From Sulfobacillus sp. (lineage in GTDB: Bacteria; Bacillota; Sulfobacillia; Sulfobacillales; Sulfobacillaceae): DNA of 64,000 nucleotides. The position numbers were made by a program, and so were the translations under genes. The notes under the pieces are model-generated. The model was not told the origin of the DNA, searched no databases, and worked only from the letters and a program-made list of their open reading frames with translations. The DNA is taken from assembly GCA_027343695.1 (NCBI GenBank), contig DAHWKJ010000074.1, positions 53,859 to 117,858 of the forward strand. The letters run 5' to 3'. Positions 53,678 to 62,530 of this stretch are shown here, piece by piece (the first letter of the stretch is position 1; every line of letters begins with the position of its first letter).

Positions 53678-54529
53678 GTGAAATTTTGGGATGCATTTGG
53701 GCATCACGTGCGGACAGCCGCTCCCAACGATGAACTTACTGGGTTTCGGTTAGTAGGTGGGCAAGTGCTTGAAGTCATGGACCAATTGAAATCGGTGGCG
53801 GTGCCCTCGGCGCACGCCTACATCCGAATTGCTCGGAGCTTAGAACTTTTTGCTGACACCTTGGTCGAACCCTATTTGGGACAAGAAGGCGCCCCGGCAC
53901 TACCGGCTTGGATCCAAAGTCAGGCGCTTCACTTATATCGTCCGATTCCCCCCTTAGTAACTGCCGCGCGCCAAGAAGCCATCGATCCCGATGGCCCTCG
54001 TGACATCGATTTACCCTGGGTATTGATGGGACGCGTCTGGGGTGCTGAGCGAGAATCCGGGGCGGTCTTGGCCGTCTATGTAAACGCGATTAAGGCTGTC
54101 ATGGAAGATGTCGAAGTCTTCTTGTCGGAAGTAGGCAATCCGAAGAAATCCCGTCTTTATTTTGCCGAAGCCACGACTAACTTCGACTCCGCCCGGTACC
54201 TTTTAGGAAACCACCAAGACATTTCGCTGCCCAATAAGGCTTCTCTCGATGACTATCTATGGACCGCACTGGGTTACGCCTTGGGCGCAGTGCAGGAAGG
54301 CTGTCTACCCGGAATCATGCAAGATCTTGACATCGATACCGTGTTGGAGAGTCGCGAACACCCGCATGGGGGTGGTACTACAGGGCCTCGATCATCGGAT
54401 AGCGGAACCCCTCTCCTATTTTTGGATACTGTGCGTCAAGTGGCGGAGGCTTGGAACCAGGCAGGATCCCATGAACACCATCACGAGGAACACCATCATC
54501 ACCATGAACATCATCGAGAATGGGACTAA
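53678..54529 (+). CDS. Unknown protein with a histidine-rich C-terminal tail
   Basis: A 283-residue soluble protein without a recognised family. The body (1-235) is helical. The last 20 or so residues are almost all His and Glu (E-H-H-H-E-E-H-H-H-H-H-E-H-H), a metal-binding tail like those of nickel or copper handling proteins. GTG start behind AAGGAGGC. It lies upstream of ctaG in the same direction, with a hairpin in between. A role in metal supply or storage is only inferred from the tail. Confidence 0.65.
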   Translation: MKFWDAFGHHVRTAAPNDELTGFRLVGGQVLEVMDQLKSVAVPSAHAYIRIARSLELFADTLVEPYLGQEGAPALPAWIQSQALHLYRPIPPLVTAARQEAIDPDGPRDIDLPWVLMGRVWGAERESGAVLAVYVNAIKAVMEDVEVFLSEVGNPKKSRLYFAEATTNFDSARYLLGNHQDISLPNKASLDDYLWTALGYALGAVQEGCLPGIMQDLDIDTVLESREHPHGGGTTGPRSSDSGTPLLFLDTVRQVAEAWNQAGSHEHHHEEHHHHHEHHREWD

Positions 54530-54583
54530 CACTCGGTCGTCACGGATGACGTCGAGCCTTCCCCTTATTCGATTCTGCAAACC

Positions 54584-54613
54584 GGATCATGGGAACCCAA
54601 GACCCCATGATCC
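54584..54613 (+). terminator. Hairpin after the His-tailed protein gene
   Basis: GGATCATGGG (54584-54593) pairs perfectly with CCCATGATCC (54604-54613) around a 10-base loop. A second small hairpin (TCTCCCT with AGGGAGA) follows near 54632-54653. Probably a transcript end. The rest of the 252-base gap before ctaG shows no gene. Confidence 0.55.
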
Positions 54614-54781
54614 CATTACTTTACGAGCATCTCCCTTACGCAAAGAGGGAGAAACCTGAACCCGAGAGGCGGTCCCTGCAGGAACTTTAAGGTCCCGTCC
54701 CGAATTAGGTTAGATAAACCAGCGTCCACGATCCTCCATCGTCGTAGATCGGGGTAACCAGCAGCGGAGGATAGCGTATTT

Positions 54782-55588
54782 ATGTGGCAACAACTAGCTG
54801 AGATTCACGCGTTTGCGTCATACCATTGGGTTTATTCGGCTTTCGGAATTGGGTTCTTAATGTGGATCCTGTACCTCTTGGTGACCGGTCCGTTCCGGCA
54901 TTGGTTCGCTGATTCGGCCCCCCCTACGACCGCCCAACACGTCTATATGACCTTGGGCATGCTCGCTTACTTTTTTGCGTTTGCGAGTCCATTGGACTAT
55001 ATCTCGGACCGATTTTTGTTTTCAGCTCACATGGTACAACATATGATCGAAGTTTCCGTAATGGTTCCGTTGCTCCTTAAGGCGCTTCCCAACTGGCTTT
55101 GGTCGTGGGCTTTTACCTGGCCCCTCTTTAAGAAAACGTTTGCGACCCTTGTGAATCCGTTTGTGGCATTGACGGTCTTCCTGATGGTCTTTGATAACTT
55201 TCACTGGCCCGTGCTATACGATTTGACCTTAACGAACCAAGCGTTTCACGTCACCGAGCATTTGTTGTTTTTCTTCACCGCGACATTTTTGTGGTGGCCG
55301 GCACTCAGTTCGCATCCGGAGTTCCCCCGCATCCCACAGCACGGCCTGCGTATTCTCTATCTATTTGTGGCCTTCGACGTGATGATGCCTCCCGCAATCC
55401 TCATCTTAATGTGGAATCACCCGCTGTACTATCCGTACACTGAAGCCCCGGTCCGGTTATTTGGACTGTCCCCAGTCAGTGATCAGCAACTTGGCAGCGT
55501 GATTATGATGATATTTGGCGCAGTAAGTAACGGAATTGTAGCCATTGGCGCGTTTCGGCATTGGGAATGGAACCAATGGTATGAGTAG
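54782..55588 (+). CDS. ctaG: Cytochrome c oxidase assembly factor CtaG (caa3 type)
   Basis: A 268-residue membrane protein with seven hydrophobic segments. The caa3_CtaG family signatures are present: F-A-S-P-L-D-Y-I-S-D near residue 67, S-A-H-M-V-Q-H-M near 82, H-V-T-E-H-L-L-F near 157 and M-M-P-P-A near 201. The conserved His residues are likely copper ligands. It helps insert copper into the oxidase. There are no oxidase subunit genes in the window. ATG start behind GGAGGAT. A strong hairpin follows. Confidence 0.9.
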   Translation: MWQQLAEIHAFASYHWVYSAFGIGFLMWILYLLVTGPFRHWFADSAPPTTAQHVYMTLGMLAYFFAFASPLDYISDRFLFSAHMVQHMIEVSVMVPLLLKALPNWLWSWAFTWPLFKKTFATLVNPFVALTVFLMVFDNFHWPVLYDLTLTNQAFHVTEHLLFFFTATFLWWPALSSHPEFPRIPQHGLRILYLFVAFDVMMPPAILILMWNHPLYYPYTEAPVRLFGLSPVSDQQLGSVIMMIFGAVSNGIVAIGAFRHWEWNQWYE

Positions 55589-55670
55589 CCGACACCAGCA
55601 ACCGGGGTTCAAATCCACGGATCACCTTGGCGTCGATAATCCAAGCGAGCGGAGTGCCAGGAGTGTATCA

Positions 55671-55707
55671 CCGGAATCTTCGCGGTCTAAAGCCGCAAAG
55701 ATTCCGG
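55671..55707. terminator. Strong hairpin between ctaG and the convergent 55813 gene
   Basis: CCGGAATCTT (55671-55680) pairs with AAGATTCCGG (55698-55707). After one mismatch GCGG pairs with CCGC, leaving a seven-base loop. It can end transcription from both sides, though no long U-run follows. Confidence 0.6.
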
Positions 55708-55812
55708 TAAGTTCAGCGGGCATCTTCCAATAGGTCTACCCCTACCGTGTGGTCCTGACCCGGTGACGCCCGCCACGGATTGCGTGGACTGCTCTCTCTT
55801 GACGCTTAACCA

Positions 55813-56913
55813 TCAACGTTCGTCAATGGCCATCCGACCAATCCCCCAATCGCGAAGGTTTTCCATAATTTGGGCTAATTCTTCGTGAGGATCGAGCGTA
55901 CAGATCCACTGAAAGGGTCCCGATGCATACGATTCCGCCTGCAAGGCGATACTCCAAGAATTCTCGTCGTCGCGCCATTGGATTGAGGCCAGCGCGTCGC
56001 GACCCTCCAATCCATCCTGGTCGAGTAATGCTCTGACCAACGTATCTAATGCGACATGGTTGACCAAAGTGAGGCCGAATTCCAAGGCGTTGGCCCAAAG
56101 TTCAGGAAGGCCTGCAATGACCGACGTCATTTTCATCACGGGAGCCAGCGCCGCGATGAAGTCCTCTCGCCACGCACTGATGTGCTGTTCTAAGGTGTCG
56201 GGAATCGCCTCCATCACAGAACTTCCTTCATCCGGGTTATACCCCATAATCATGAGTCCCTGATCCATATCGTCATCGGCCACCGCAACCACCCCGGCAA
56301 GAAATCGTAGGGTCACACCCATGCCTCCACACGTCAACAGTGGCGGTGCAAATTCTGGCTGGGGCGTTTGGCTGGCATGTTCGACAACATTAGCCACGGT
56401 CTTTTCGAGCCACTGACGCCGCAAGGCCCATGATTGCGGCAAATCTTCTTCGCGATAGAGCCCGGGAAACACGATAACACTCGCGTTGGACCCTACTAAA
56501 TGGTGATCCCGGAGGCTCTTGGCAATCCGGTTCAGTGTCACGTCGGTCGACACCGTCAGAGGAATCGCATGCGGCTCCTCCGTAACGAGCACTAAAGGAA
56601 TCAGGAAGGCCGTGGCGACACCGGAGGTCTTGGCGGCCGCATCTATCACCACCCCGACTTCTGTCGCGGCTTCATCCGCCCAAAATTCGACGAGGCCTGC
56701 AGCCTCATGGTGGTGCATCCGATCTAACTGAGCAATCGCCTGGTGAAGCGGCTGATCAGAACCGCGCATCACCACCCGTGCGACCATGTCCGCCAGTTGG
56801 TGTTCCACGAGGCTTAGGTTGCCTTCATCCGGTAGCGCTGCCGCTTGCTCAGCGAGTTGAACCAAGCGCCGACTCCAATTAAATGGCCGGATCTTTCGCA
56901 TTGGGTGATCCAA
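55813..56913 (-). CDS. Unknown protein, possibly DUF2863-like
   Basis: A 366-residue soluble protein. The N-terminal part is helical with an H-H-H-E-A motif near residue 68. The middle has P-L-V-L-V-T-E-E-P-H-A-I-P-L and V-I-V-F-P-G-L-Y-R-E-E-D-L-P, and the tail carries a beta-rich part with I-Q-W-R-D-D-E-N. The order of these parts loosely recalls DUF2863 proteins, but I cannot confirm it. The start is TTG 56913, nine bases after AAGGGAGG; the longer frame begins before that site. It is divergent from the membrane protein gene at 57159. Confidence 0.55.
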   Translation of the reverse strand: MDHPMRKIRPFNWSRRLVQLAEQAAALPDEGNLSLVEHQLADMVARVVMRGSDQPLHQAIAQLDRMHHHEAAGLVEFWADEAATEVGVVIDAAAKTSGVATAFLIPLVLVTEEPHAIPLTVSTDVTLNRIAKSLRDHHLVGSNASVIVFPGLYREEDLPQSWALRRQWLEKTVANVVEHASQTPQPEFAPPLLTCGGMGVTLRFLAGVVAVADDDMDQGLMIMGYNPDEGSSVMEAIPDTLEQHISAWREDFIAALAPVMKMTSVIAGLPELWANALEFGLTLVNHVALDTLVRALLDQDGLEGRDALASIQWRDDENSWSIALQAESYASGPFQWICTLDPHEELAQIMENLRDWGIGRMAIDER

Positions 56914-57158
56914 CGCGCGCCACCTCCCTTTGGGGATGATGATAGCACACTGAGCCCTCAACGGTCGCATGCGGTGGCGAGTCCTCCCCGAGGTTTTAGG
57001 CACCACCTCGCTGGATATCCATCCCTCGTTTCTGAATCATTTTTGCTCCGAGACAGTAATCACGCTGTCGTCATCCTTTAGACTGGGGACCAGTCACCAC
57101 GAAAGACAGGCTATAATGGAGACGATGTATTCTTCATCACGTAAAGGAGGTCTCGGGC

Positions 57159-58232
57159 ATGTTGATGAATACCCTGCACACGGGTCCCATCCCCGTCTTG
57201 AGATACTTTTACGTGATGAACTTTGTCGTGTTCCTCCTTATCATGGTACTCGGTGGAACGCTAGTCATCTCGCGGCTCCAACGACACCCATTTCATCCAT
57301 GGGATGGATCCTCTTCTGCTCGTAAAATCTTGATTGTGGGCCTCGGATTGCTTTGGATTTTAGATGGTCTCTTGCAAGCCCAACCCCTCATGGTGACCCA
57401 ATTCATTCATGAATTAGTCGAACCACTGCTGGCAGGGCAACCAGGCGCGGTGGCGGGACTCATGCGCACGGGCATCCACCTATGGAGTCTACATCCTCTG
57501 GCCTGGGACGTCGCGGCAATTTGGATACAAATACTCCTAGGGCTTTTGATCTTGTTTGGTGAAGATGCTGGATTGCGCCGGGTAGCGCTCTGGGCTTCGA
57601 TCGGGTGGGGCCTCATTGTGTGGGTCGGAGGGGAAGGACTCGGGAGTTTACTATCGGGTGGCAGTTGGTTCATTGGCAGTCCCGGCTCGGTGGTCCTCTA
57701 CGTCGTCGCTGCGGTCGCGCTACTCCTATCCCCAACCCGTTGGTCGGCGCCCGCATTTAGGGACGCAATCCGAAAATTCGTCGCCGGCCTTTGGCTGCTA
57801 TTTGGTGTCTTGCAAGCGTGGCCCGGACAAGGCTGGTGGTCCACGAAAAAACTTGGGACGGACATTCTTACCCAAGCTCAGATGTCTCAACCGCGATTCA
57901 TCTCCGCCCCGCTTTATGAACTGGCGCATCGGGCGACAATAGACCCCGGACTCTGGAATGGAATCTTCGTGACTGGGTTTTGTCTCTTAGCTCTGATTTG
58001 GGGCGTATGGCGTCCAACGCGTCTAACTTGGTGGGTAACGGTCGTCGCAACCTTTGCCATCTGGTGGCTCGGACAGGACCTTGGGGTGTTTGGCGGCATG
58101 GGCACCGATCCGAACAGTGGTGCCATCCTCTTGTTAGGGCTCATCGTCTACGCCGATCTAGAGTTCTCTAGACCCAAGTCCGAGCCTTCTCCACTCCATT
58201 CCGGACAACGGGACCTCTCCACGTCCGCATGA
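57159..58232 (+). CDS. Two-repeat polytopic membrane protein (paralogue of 20661-21566)
   Basis: A 357-residue membrane protein with about nine hydrophobic segments. It shares with the 20661 gene the motifs G-L-G-L-L-W-I-L-D-G-L-L-Q-A-Q-P near residue 65, the A-L-W-x-S-x-x-W-G-x-x-V-W segment, G-E-G-L-G-S-L-L-S-G near 158 and G-S-P-G-S-V-V-L-Y near 173. A second half repeat has G-L-W-L-L-F-G-V-L-Q-A-W-P near 210 and W-L-G-Q-D-L-G-V-F-G-G-M-G-T-D. An extra N-terminal segment is present. Unknown function. ATG behind AAAGGAGGT. It lies near ctaG, as its paralogue lies near a sulfocyanin fusion, so a role in respiratory copper chemistry is a guess. Confidence 0.7.
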   Translation: MLMNTLHTGPIPVLRYFYVMNFVVFLLIMVLGGTLVISRLQRHPFHPWDGSSSARKILIVGLGLLWILDGLLQAQPLMVTQFIHELVEPLLAGQPGAVAGLMRTGIHLWSLHPLAWDVAAIWIQILLGLLILFGEDAGLRRVALWASIGWGLIVWVGGEGLGSLLSGGSWFIGSPGSVVLYVVAAVALLLSPTRWSAPAFRDAIRKFVAGLWLLFGVLQAWPGQGWWSTKKLGTDILTQAQMSQPRFISAPLYELAHRATIDPGLWNGIFVTGFCLLALIWGVWRPTRLTWWVTVVATFAIWWLGQDLGVFGGMGTDPNSGAILLLGLIVYADLEFSRPKSEPSPLHSGQRDLSTSA

Positions 58233-58691
58233 CTAGCGAGCCGGTTCCCGCAACCCCATGAAATAGGCAATAAAGGCCACCAGCCAGCCAACCGCCATCG
58301 TGTAGGAGTTGCCATTATGGTGTCCCCCAAAGAAAAACGCCAATCCCCCATAGCCCGCGACCAAGATGGCGGTCAGGCCAAGGCCTGACCACACGGTGAG
58401 GATAGCACGCCCATTCACAGCAGATACCGCGATCGCCGCGACCGCTCCGATAACCAACAAGATACCGAGAATCATGTGGATCATGAAAATCGGGGATCTG
58501 GCGCTCTGTGACATCATAGACCCCATATCGGACATCCACCCACCCATGCCGATTGGCGAAGAGACCACCGGCAATCGGACAAACAAGTTGGTGTACATGC
58601 CGATTAAAAATTGAATAAAAAGCCCCGCCTCCATCAGGATGACGACTTCCGATGCGAAACCTGGTTTTGCCGCGATACGACCGTGGTCCAA
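58233..58691 (-). CDS. Small four-segment membrane protein
   Basis: A 152-residue protein with four hydrophobic segments and a Met/Ser-rich loop (G-M-G-G-W-M-S-D-M-G-S-M-M-S) near residue 50. H-H-N-G-N near 124 lies between the last two segments. The family is not recognised. The start is TTG 58691 behind GGGGAGGA. Its stop directly abuts the stop of the convergent paralogous membrane protein gene. Confidence 0.5.
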   Translation of the reverse strand: MDHGRIAAKPGFASEVVILMEAGLFIQFLIGMYTNLFVRLPVVSSPIGMGGWMSDMGSMMSQSARSPIFMIHMILGILLVIGAVAAIAVSAVNGRAILTVWSGLGLTAILVAGYGGLAFFFGGHHNGNSYTMAVGWLVAFIAYFMGLREPAR

Positions 58692-59309
58692 TGCGTCCTC
58701 CCCTTCCGTTACTAGCTTTAATTCTTTTCCTGTCTCCTATACTTGTTGAAATACGAAGGGATTCGTATGATAGGGCCGCATGGTTCCCCACCACGGCGTC
58801 CCAGGCCTTTTTGGTCGCCTCGAACTCATCACCTACCATGGAGAAATACCCTTCTTGACTCATCGCACACGTGCACTCGCAATGACAGTCTAATTATCCC
58901 CGGTTTTAGCCATCTGAGGAGATCCACCGCGGCCACGCCCCAAGGGCCGGGGATACGCCTATCATCGCCAGCGATACGCCTGCGCCACCGATGACGTGAT
59001 AATGGTGTCGGGGCGCCACCGCCGCGCCTTGCGCGCGGAGCCAATGGGCCAACTCGAGCCAATAGTGAGCCGTGGGCACCGCGCCGAACGGTCACCGATC
59101 CCACATGGAGTCAAATACCGCGCGAAAGAGGCTTAGTGTGCTCTTGACCCCATACATTCCGCAATATTTCAACCATCGATGCTTGCCTTCGCATCGACAA
59201 GGCTAATAGGATTGGCTACGATCGCGGTAAAGCTCATAGCATTAGCCCAAGCGCATCGACTATGGTAAGTTCGGCACAACGCATACTAAAAACAAAAGTG
59301 GAGGTTCCA
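58692..59309. other. Intergenic stretch containing a transposase remnant
   Basis: Apart from the IS110-type remnant (listed next), this 618-base stretch shows no supported gene. The GTGGAGGT ribosome binding site of the 59310 gene is at its right end. Confidence 0.45.
58906..59157 (-). pseudogene. Decayed IS110-type transposase fragment
   Basis: Reading from ATG 59157 in one frame gives M-Y-G-V-K-S-T-L-S-L-F-R, then an in-frame TGA, then P-T-A-H-Y-W-L-E-L-A-H-W-L-R-A-Q-G. The latter matches the P-T-G-H-Y-W-x-x-L-A-x-W-L segment of IS110-family (DEDD) transposases. The frame ends after about 80 codons, far short of the usual 350-400. No terminal structures were found. Confidence 0.5.
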
Positions 59310-60146
59310 ATGCGCACCGATACGGATATTTTCGACATTGGCCGGTTTGGATGGCCGCCTGACATACAACTCCGTTCGGACTTGTCAGCCACTGAGTGGC
59401 TGAATAATCCCCGCCTATGGTCGGCCGGGCATGAGCGCTTCATCGGGAAGCTTATCCCGCGCGGATATGCTCGCTATGTCCGATTGAATCATCCGGCAGC
59501 GAGGGATCCCGTTCCGCCCGGGGAGCGACTAACGTGGGATCAACACGAACAGCGCCTACTACCCGTTTCATGGGCTACCGTTGCCCGATGGTCGGGTCAG
59601 TCCCTCGACAAGGCCTTGCGATTCCAGGACCTGTTGCCCCAAGAGACCATTCTCCAAAAGCCGCCCTTCGACGCGGAACCGTACTGGCACTTGTCGCCCG
59701 TGGTTCTGCAGAAGCTCATTCCAGTGCTGCGCCGCTTAACCACAACCCCAGATCACATTTTGATGGGATTTTGCGATACGACCGGGGAATGGCATGCGCC
59801 CCAGTGTGGGTGGGCAGAGGTCCATGATGACCGCACACGCCCCGATATTGACGAGCGGCAGCGATTACGCCGGCTGTTCTGCCAGGAGATTGCCCGGTTG
59901 CCACGCTGGGCGCCGCCGGGCTGGGCTGCGAGCGGCCGCACCTATTGGTTGGCCACAGGTCCCATTGAGGCGGTGTATGATGTCGCGCGCGGCATTTATT
60001 CTGTGACACCCTTTATCTGGTGGCCCGAAGACCGCACCTGGTGTGTCTTCCGCGAAATCGACTTCGACTTTTCCTTAGTCGGCACGACCGACGAAGGGTA
60101 TGAACGGATCACTAGACTACCCGGCGTAGAGGCCTACGGTTGGTAG
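59310..60146 (+). CDS. Conserved hypothetical protein (actinobacterial-type family)
   Basis: A 278-residue soluble protein. I recall a pattern seen in hypothetical proteins of many actinobacteria: an early L-I-P-R-G-Y-A-R-Y-V-R-L-N-H-P-A-A segment near residue 49, a central D-H-I-L-M-G-F-C-D-T-T-G-E-W part near 150, then Y-W-L-A-T-G-P near 213, and a late P-F-I-W-W-P-E-D-R-T-W-C-V-F-R-E-I-D-F segment near 235. The function is unknown. The start is ATG 59310 behind GTGGAGGT. It lies among transposase remnants, so it may have been acquired. Confidence 0.65.
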   Translation: MRTDTDIFDIGRFGWPPDIQLRSDLSATEWLNNPRLWSAGHERFIGKLIPRGYARYVRLNHPAARDPVPPGERLTWDQHEQRLLPVSWATVARWSGQSLDKALRFQDLLPQETILQKPPFDAEPYWHLSPVVLQKLIPVLRRLTTTPDHILMGFCDTTGEWHAPQCGWAEVHDDRTRPDIDERQRLRRLFCQEIARLPRWAPPGWAASGRTYWLATGPIEAVYDVARGIYSVTPFIWWPEDRTWCVFREIDFDFSLVGTTDEGYERITRLPGVEAYGW

Positions 60147-60721
60147 GGGCTTAGTAGAATATCGGTGATCCTCAACGGCGGTGGGCCCGCTCTTGGGGTC
60201 TGTCTCAATGGTAACGGCCCACACCTAGAGCCCCAAGTCTCGGCCCACCTGCATCAGTTTGCACAGAGACTGAATCCCCGGCCTTCTTTTTTCGATGGGG
60301 ACCACTTTGTTTTGGGGTCCGGGTGTCTCTCGTGTCTATGGCAATTTAAATTGGCTCTTGAGCACTTTTGGTGCAGATAACGTGGGTTCGCGCTGACCAT
60401 TCCGCAGATGGCGCTCCCCTGTCAGATCCTATCGTGACAAGGGGTAAGACATCCACGGGGTGAGCCCCGATTATATCTTAACAGTGAAGGACCCATGCGA
60501 GAAGCAGCGGCAAAGCGACCCGGCCTCCCCTTTGCCAACTGAGTTCGGTTGTTCAACCCTTCGACGGGGCCGTGACCCCATTTCACCATGACTCCGGCCA
60601 CGGCGGTATCCCAATCGTGGCGTAAGGTCTGCGCAAAGGCCACGAATGCGGGAATTTCACTCGATTCGTCCACGCGGCAAGCGAGGGCCGACTTTCCACG
60701 CGGATCAATCACTAGGAGTTG
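60147..60721. other. Intergenic stretch with an ISL3-type transposase remnant
   Basis: Positions 60147-60421 show no supported gene. From 60422 to 60712 a transposase end is recognisable (next entry). No terminal inverted repeats were found around it. Confidence 0.45.
60422..60712 (-). pseudogene. ISL3-family transposase remnant (C-terminal part)
   Basis: The minus strand encodes F-V-A-F-A-Q-T-L-R-H-D-W, then K-W-G-H-G-P-V-E-G-L-N-N-R-T-Q-L. The G-P-V-E-G-x-N-x-R motif and the preceding A-x-x-L-R segment are those of the C-terminal DDE domain of ISL3-type transposases. The rest of the transposase is missing. The usual K-R-x-x-Y-G-R-A that follows is degenerate (A-K-G-R-P-G-R). Confidence 0.6.
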
Positions 60722-61261
60722 TTAGTCCCTGGTCACTGTGGGTATGTGCCCGATCATTAATTGCTCGAAGGGAAGAATCAATCCGTGGTCGAACTGCGAA
60801 CAAAGGTAGGTTGGGATCTCCCTGAAGGTCAGAAAAATATAACGCATATAGCCATGACGCGTGCGCCATTCTGTTACAAGATCCCGAAAAGCCTGAAGCG
60901 CCATGTTGTAGACCGATCGGGTCATATCCCACCAAGAATAAAAGGCCTCCCATATTCGCTGATATATGGGGTCGATTTGAGGTCCCGGGCTCCACAGCGG
61001 GCGAAAACGGATCTGGCGATCAAAGACGTTCTCCATATCGCAGGCGACGGAATTGGCCCGGATAGTTGCCTGTCCAAATCCGTCCCATAGACCTTTAAAT
61101 GCGTCAGTTTGAAGGTCACGCGGCAGTAATGCGATTTCAGGAACACTGAATCCAGGAAAGCCGGCCTCTTCTTTTCGAGTGAGCGCATAGATAGCGTCTG
61201 CATAGAGGACAAAATTTAGGGTTGCCGGGAAATCAATCGTTAACAGATTATCGTTGCCCAT
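60722..61261 (-). CDS. Unknown protein, coupled to the CPBP protease gene
   Basis: A 179-residue protein without a recognised family. It is rich in aromatic residues, with R-P-L-W-S-P-G-P near 87 and W-E-A-F-Y-S-W-W-D-M near 108, and no clear membrane segment. The start is ATG 61261 behind GAAAGGAG, inside the last 14 bases of the protease gene, so translation is coupled. A partner or substrate of the protease is one possibility. Confidence 0.55.
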   Translation of the reverse strand: MGNDNLLTIDFPATLNFVLYADAIYALTRKEEAGFPGFSVPEIALLPRDLQTDAFKGLWDGFGQATIRANSVACDMENVFDRQIRFRPLWSPGPQIDPIYQRIWEAFYSWWDMTRSVYNMALQAFRDLVTEWRTRHGYMRYIFLTFREIPTYLCSQFDHGLILPFEQLMIGHIPTVTRD

Positions 61262-62096
61262 TCGAACTCCTTTCGACGGGGATAGGCTCGGACGAGATCC
61301 TTAGTGCATTCGCAACGTGTTGGCGGTGACGCAAACACCCGCTCACCCTCGCCATGACTTCAGCCGCAATTACCCCCACCACCAAGGGCATCAACTCTCT
61401 CGTTATCGTAATAGGTTGCAACCCAGTCCGCCAGGGAATCCAATCTACCAACCAGTGCATGCCGATCGCGGGGACAAGACTGCCACTGCGCCAGACCACC
61501 CATGCGGCCACAACAGCGAACGGCACAATCCCTTCCAGCAACGGGGCCCCCACAGACGGCCAGATCGCGTGGTTGGTATAAGACACATAGTTGCGCCAAA
61601 GTTCAAAGACATGGCCTAAAACAAAATACAGGGTCGCGCCCACAGCCCCCCACAGAATTCCCACTCGGCGGGACACGCTGGACCACACCGCAAAACGCGC
61701 CGTGTACTCTTCTCCAAGGGCTACCGTGAGCGAAGTGAGTCCAGGGATCAGCCACGCACTCCACCCGTCGGCTTGGGGAGCGCCTGCTATCCATCCCACT
61801 AGCGGCAGGCCGATAACGAATGCGAGGGTTACCCCGAGCGTTACACTCGGTAGCGAACGACCAGTGTTTACGATCGTTAGTCGGTCCGGACGGACTAATA
61901 GGACCCACGCCAATAAAACCGGAACGGCCTCCACAACGCTTTGCGAAATGACATTATAAAAGATCAACGCGGTCGGATGTGTGACGAGATAGGGGGCCCA
62001 TTGCGGCGTATTGAGCATCCCATGAAATAGCGCGCCTAACCATAATCCATTCCCAAGGAGAAATAATCCAAATCGCACCCACCATGATTGTAGCAA
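61248..62096 (-). CDS. CPBP-family intramembrane glutamic protease
   Basis: A 282-residue membrane protein with about eight hydrophobic segments. The CPBP (CAAX/Abi) motifs are in order: G-E-E-Y-T-A-R-F near residue 128 (E-E-x3-R), F-V-L-G-H near 158 (F-x3-H) and G-M-H-W-L-V-D near 212 (H-x3-D). These form the Glu/His active site in the membrane. Such proteins process prenylated or bacteriocin-like peptides, or act in self-immunity. TTG start at 62096 behind CAGGTCG, a moderate site. It overlaps the downstream unknown gene. Confidence 0.8.
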   Translation of the reverse strand: MLQSWWVRFGLFLLGNGLWLGALFHGMLNTPQWAPYLVTHPTALIFYNVISQSVVEAVPVLLAWVLLVRPDRLTIVNTGRSLPSVTLGVTLAFVIGLPLVGWIAGAPQADGWSAWLIPGLTSLTVALGEEYTARFAVWSSVSRRVGILWGAVGATLYFVLGHVFELWRNYVSYTNHAIWPSVGAPLLEGIVPFAVVAAWVVWRSGSLVPAIGMHWLVDWIPWRTGLQPITITRELMPLVVGVIAAEVMARVSGCLRHRQHVANALRISSEPIPVERSSNGQR

Positions 62097-62123
62097 TTTA
62101 GCGACCTGCCCTTCTTCCCGTAT

Positions 62124-62312
62124 TCATACTAGGAGCAGAGAAATGGTCGTGTTGCGCAACGTGCACAACACATCGATATCGCTATCGGGTCCATAGTCGT
62201 CCCGCAAGATCGAGCCGCATAATCCCAGACGCGCCACACCATAGTGCGGCCAAATCGCGTCTACGGCATCCAGTTGCAGGTCGATTGGCACCTGTTGGGC
62301 AAAGGCATCCAT
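62124..62312 (-). pseudogene. Truncated minimal nucleotidyltransferase (MNT type)
   Basis: A 62-residue frame with L-G-L-C-G-S-I-L-R-D-D-Y-G-P-D-S-D-I-D-V-L near residue 30, the G-S-x10-D-x-D active site of pol beta-like minimal nucleotidyltransferases. The family is normally 95-110 residues and continues with a V-D-L strand that is missing here, so the gene is cut short after the active site. ATG 62312 has a good GGAGG site. MNT proteins usually pair with a HEPN toxin; none is seen. Confidence 0.65.
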
Positions 62313-62530
62313 TCGGGTCACCTCCGTTATTTTTAGTATAATCGATCAAAAGCCTCCGACGAAAATTAAACAAACGGGGCATTTGCGTCTCACGGGTAAT
62401 TTGCCCGTTCCCCCACAATTTCCACAACCATGCGGGTTTACCTTCCGTTGACGCATCAAAACATTTCCAGTTTCCATGCACCCGCCGCACACTCACTGAA
62501 CATTTGGCCTGTGAACCTACAGAATTTTCC

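Noticed and set aside
58906..59157. The in-frame TGA in the IS110-type fragment as recoding
   Set aside because: The fragment is far too short for a transposase and has no complete flanks, so decay explains the stop.
60165..60380. A 71-codon plus-strand frame after the 59310 gene
   Set aside because: No ribosome binding site, no motif, and it sits in a transposase-littered region.
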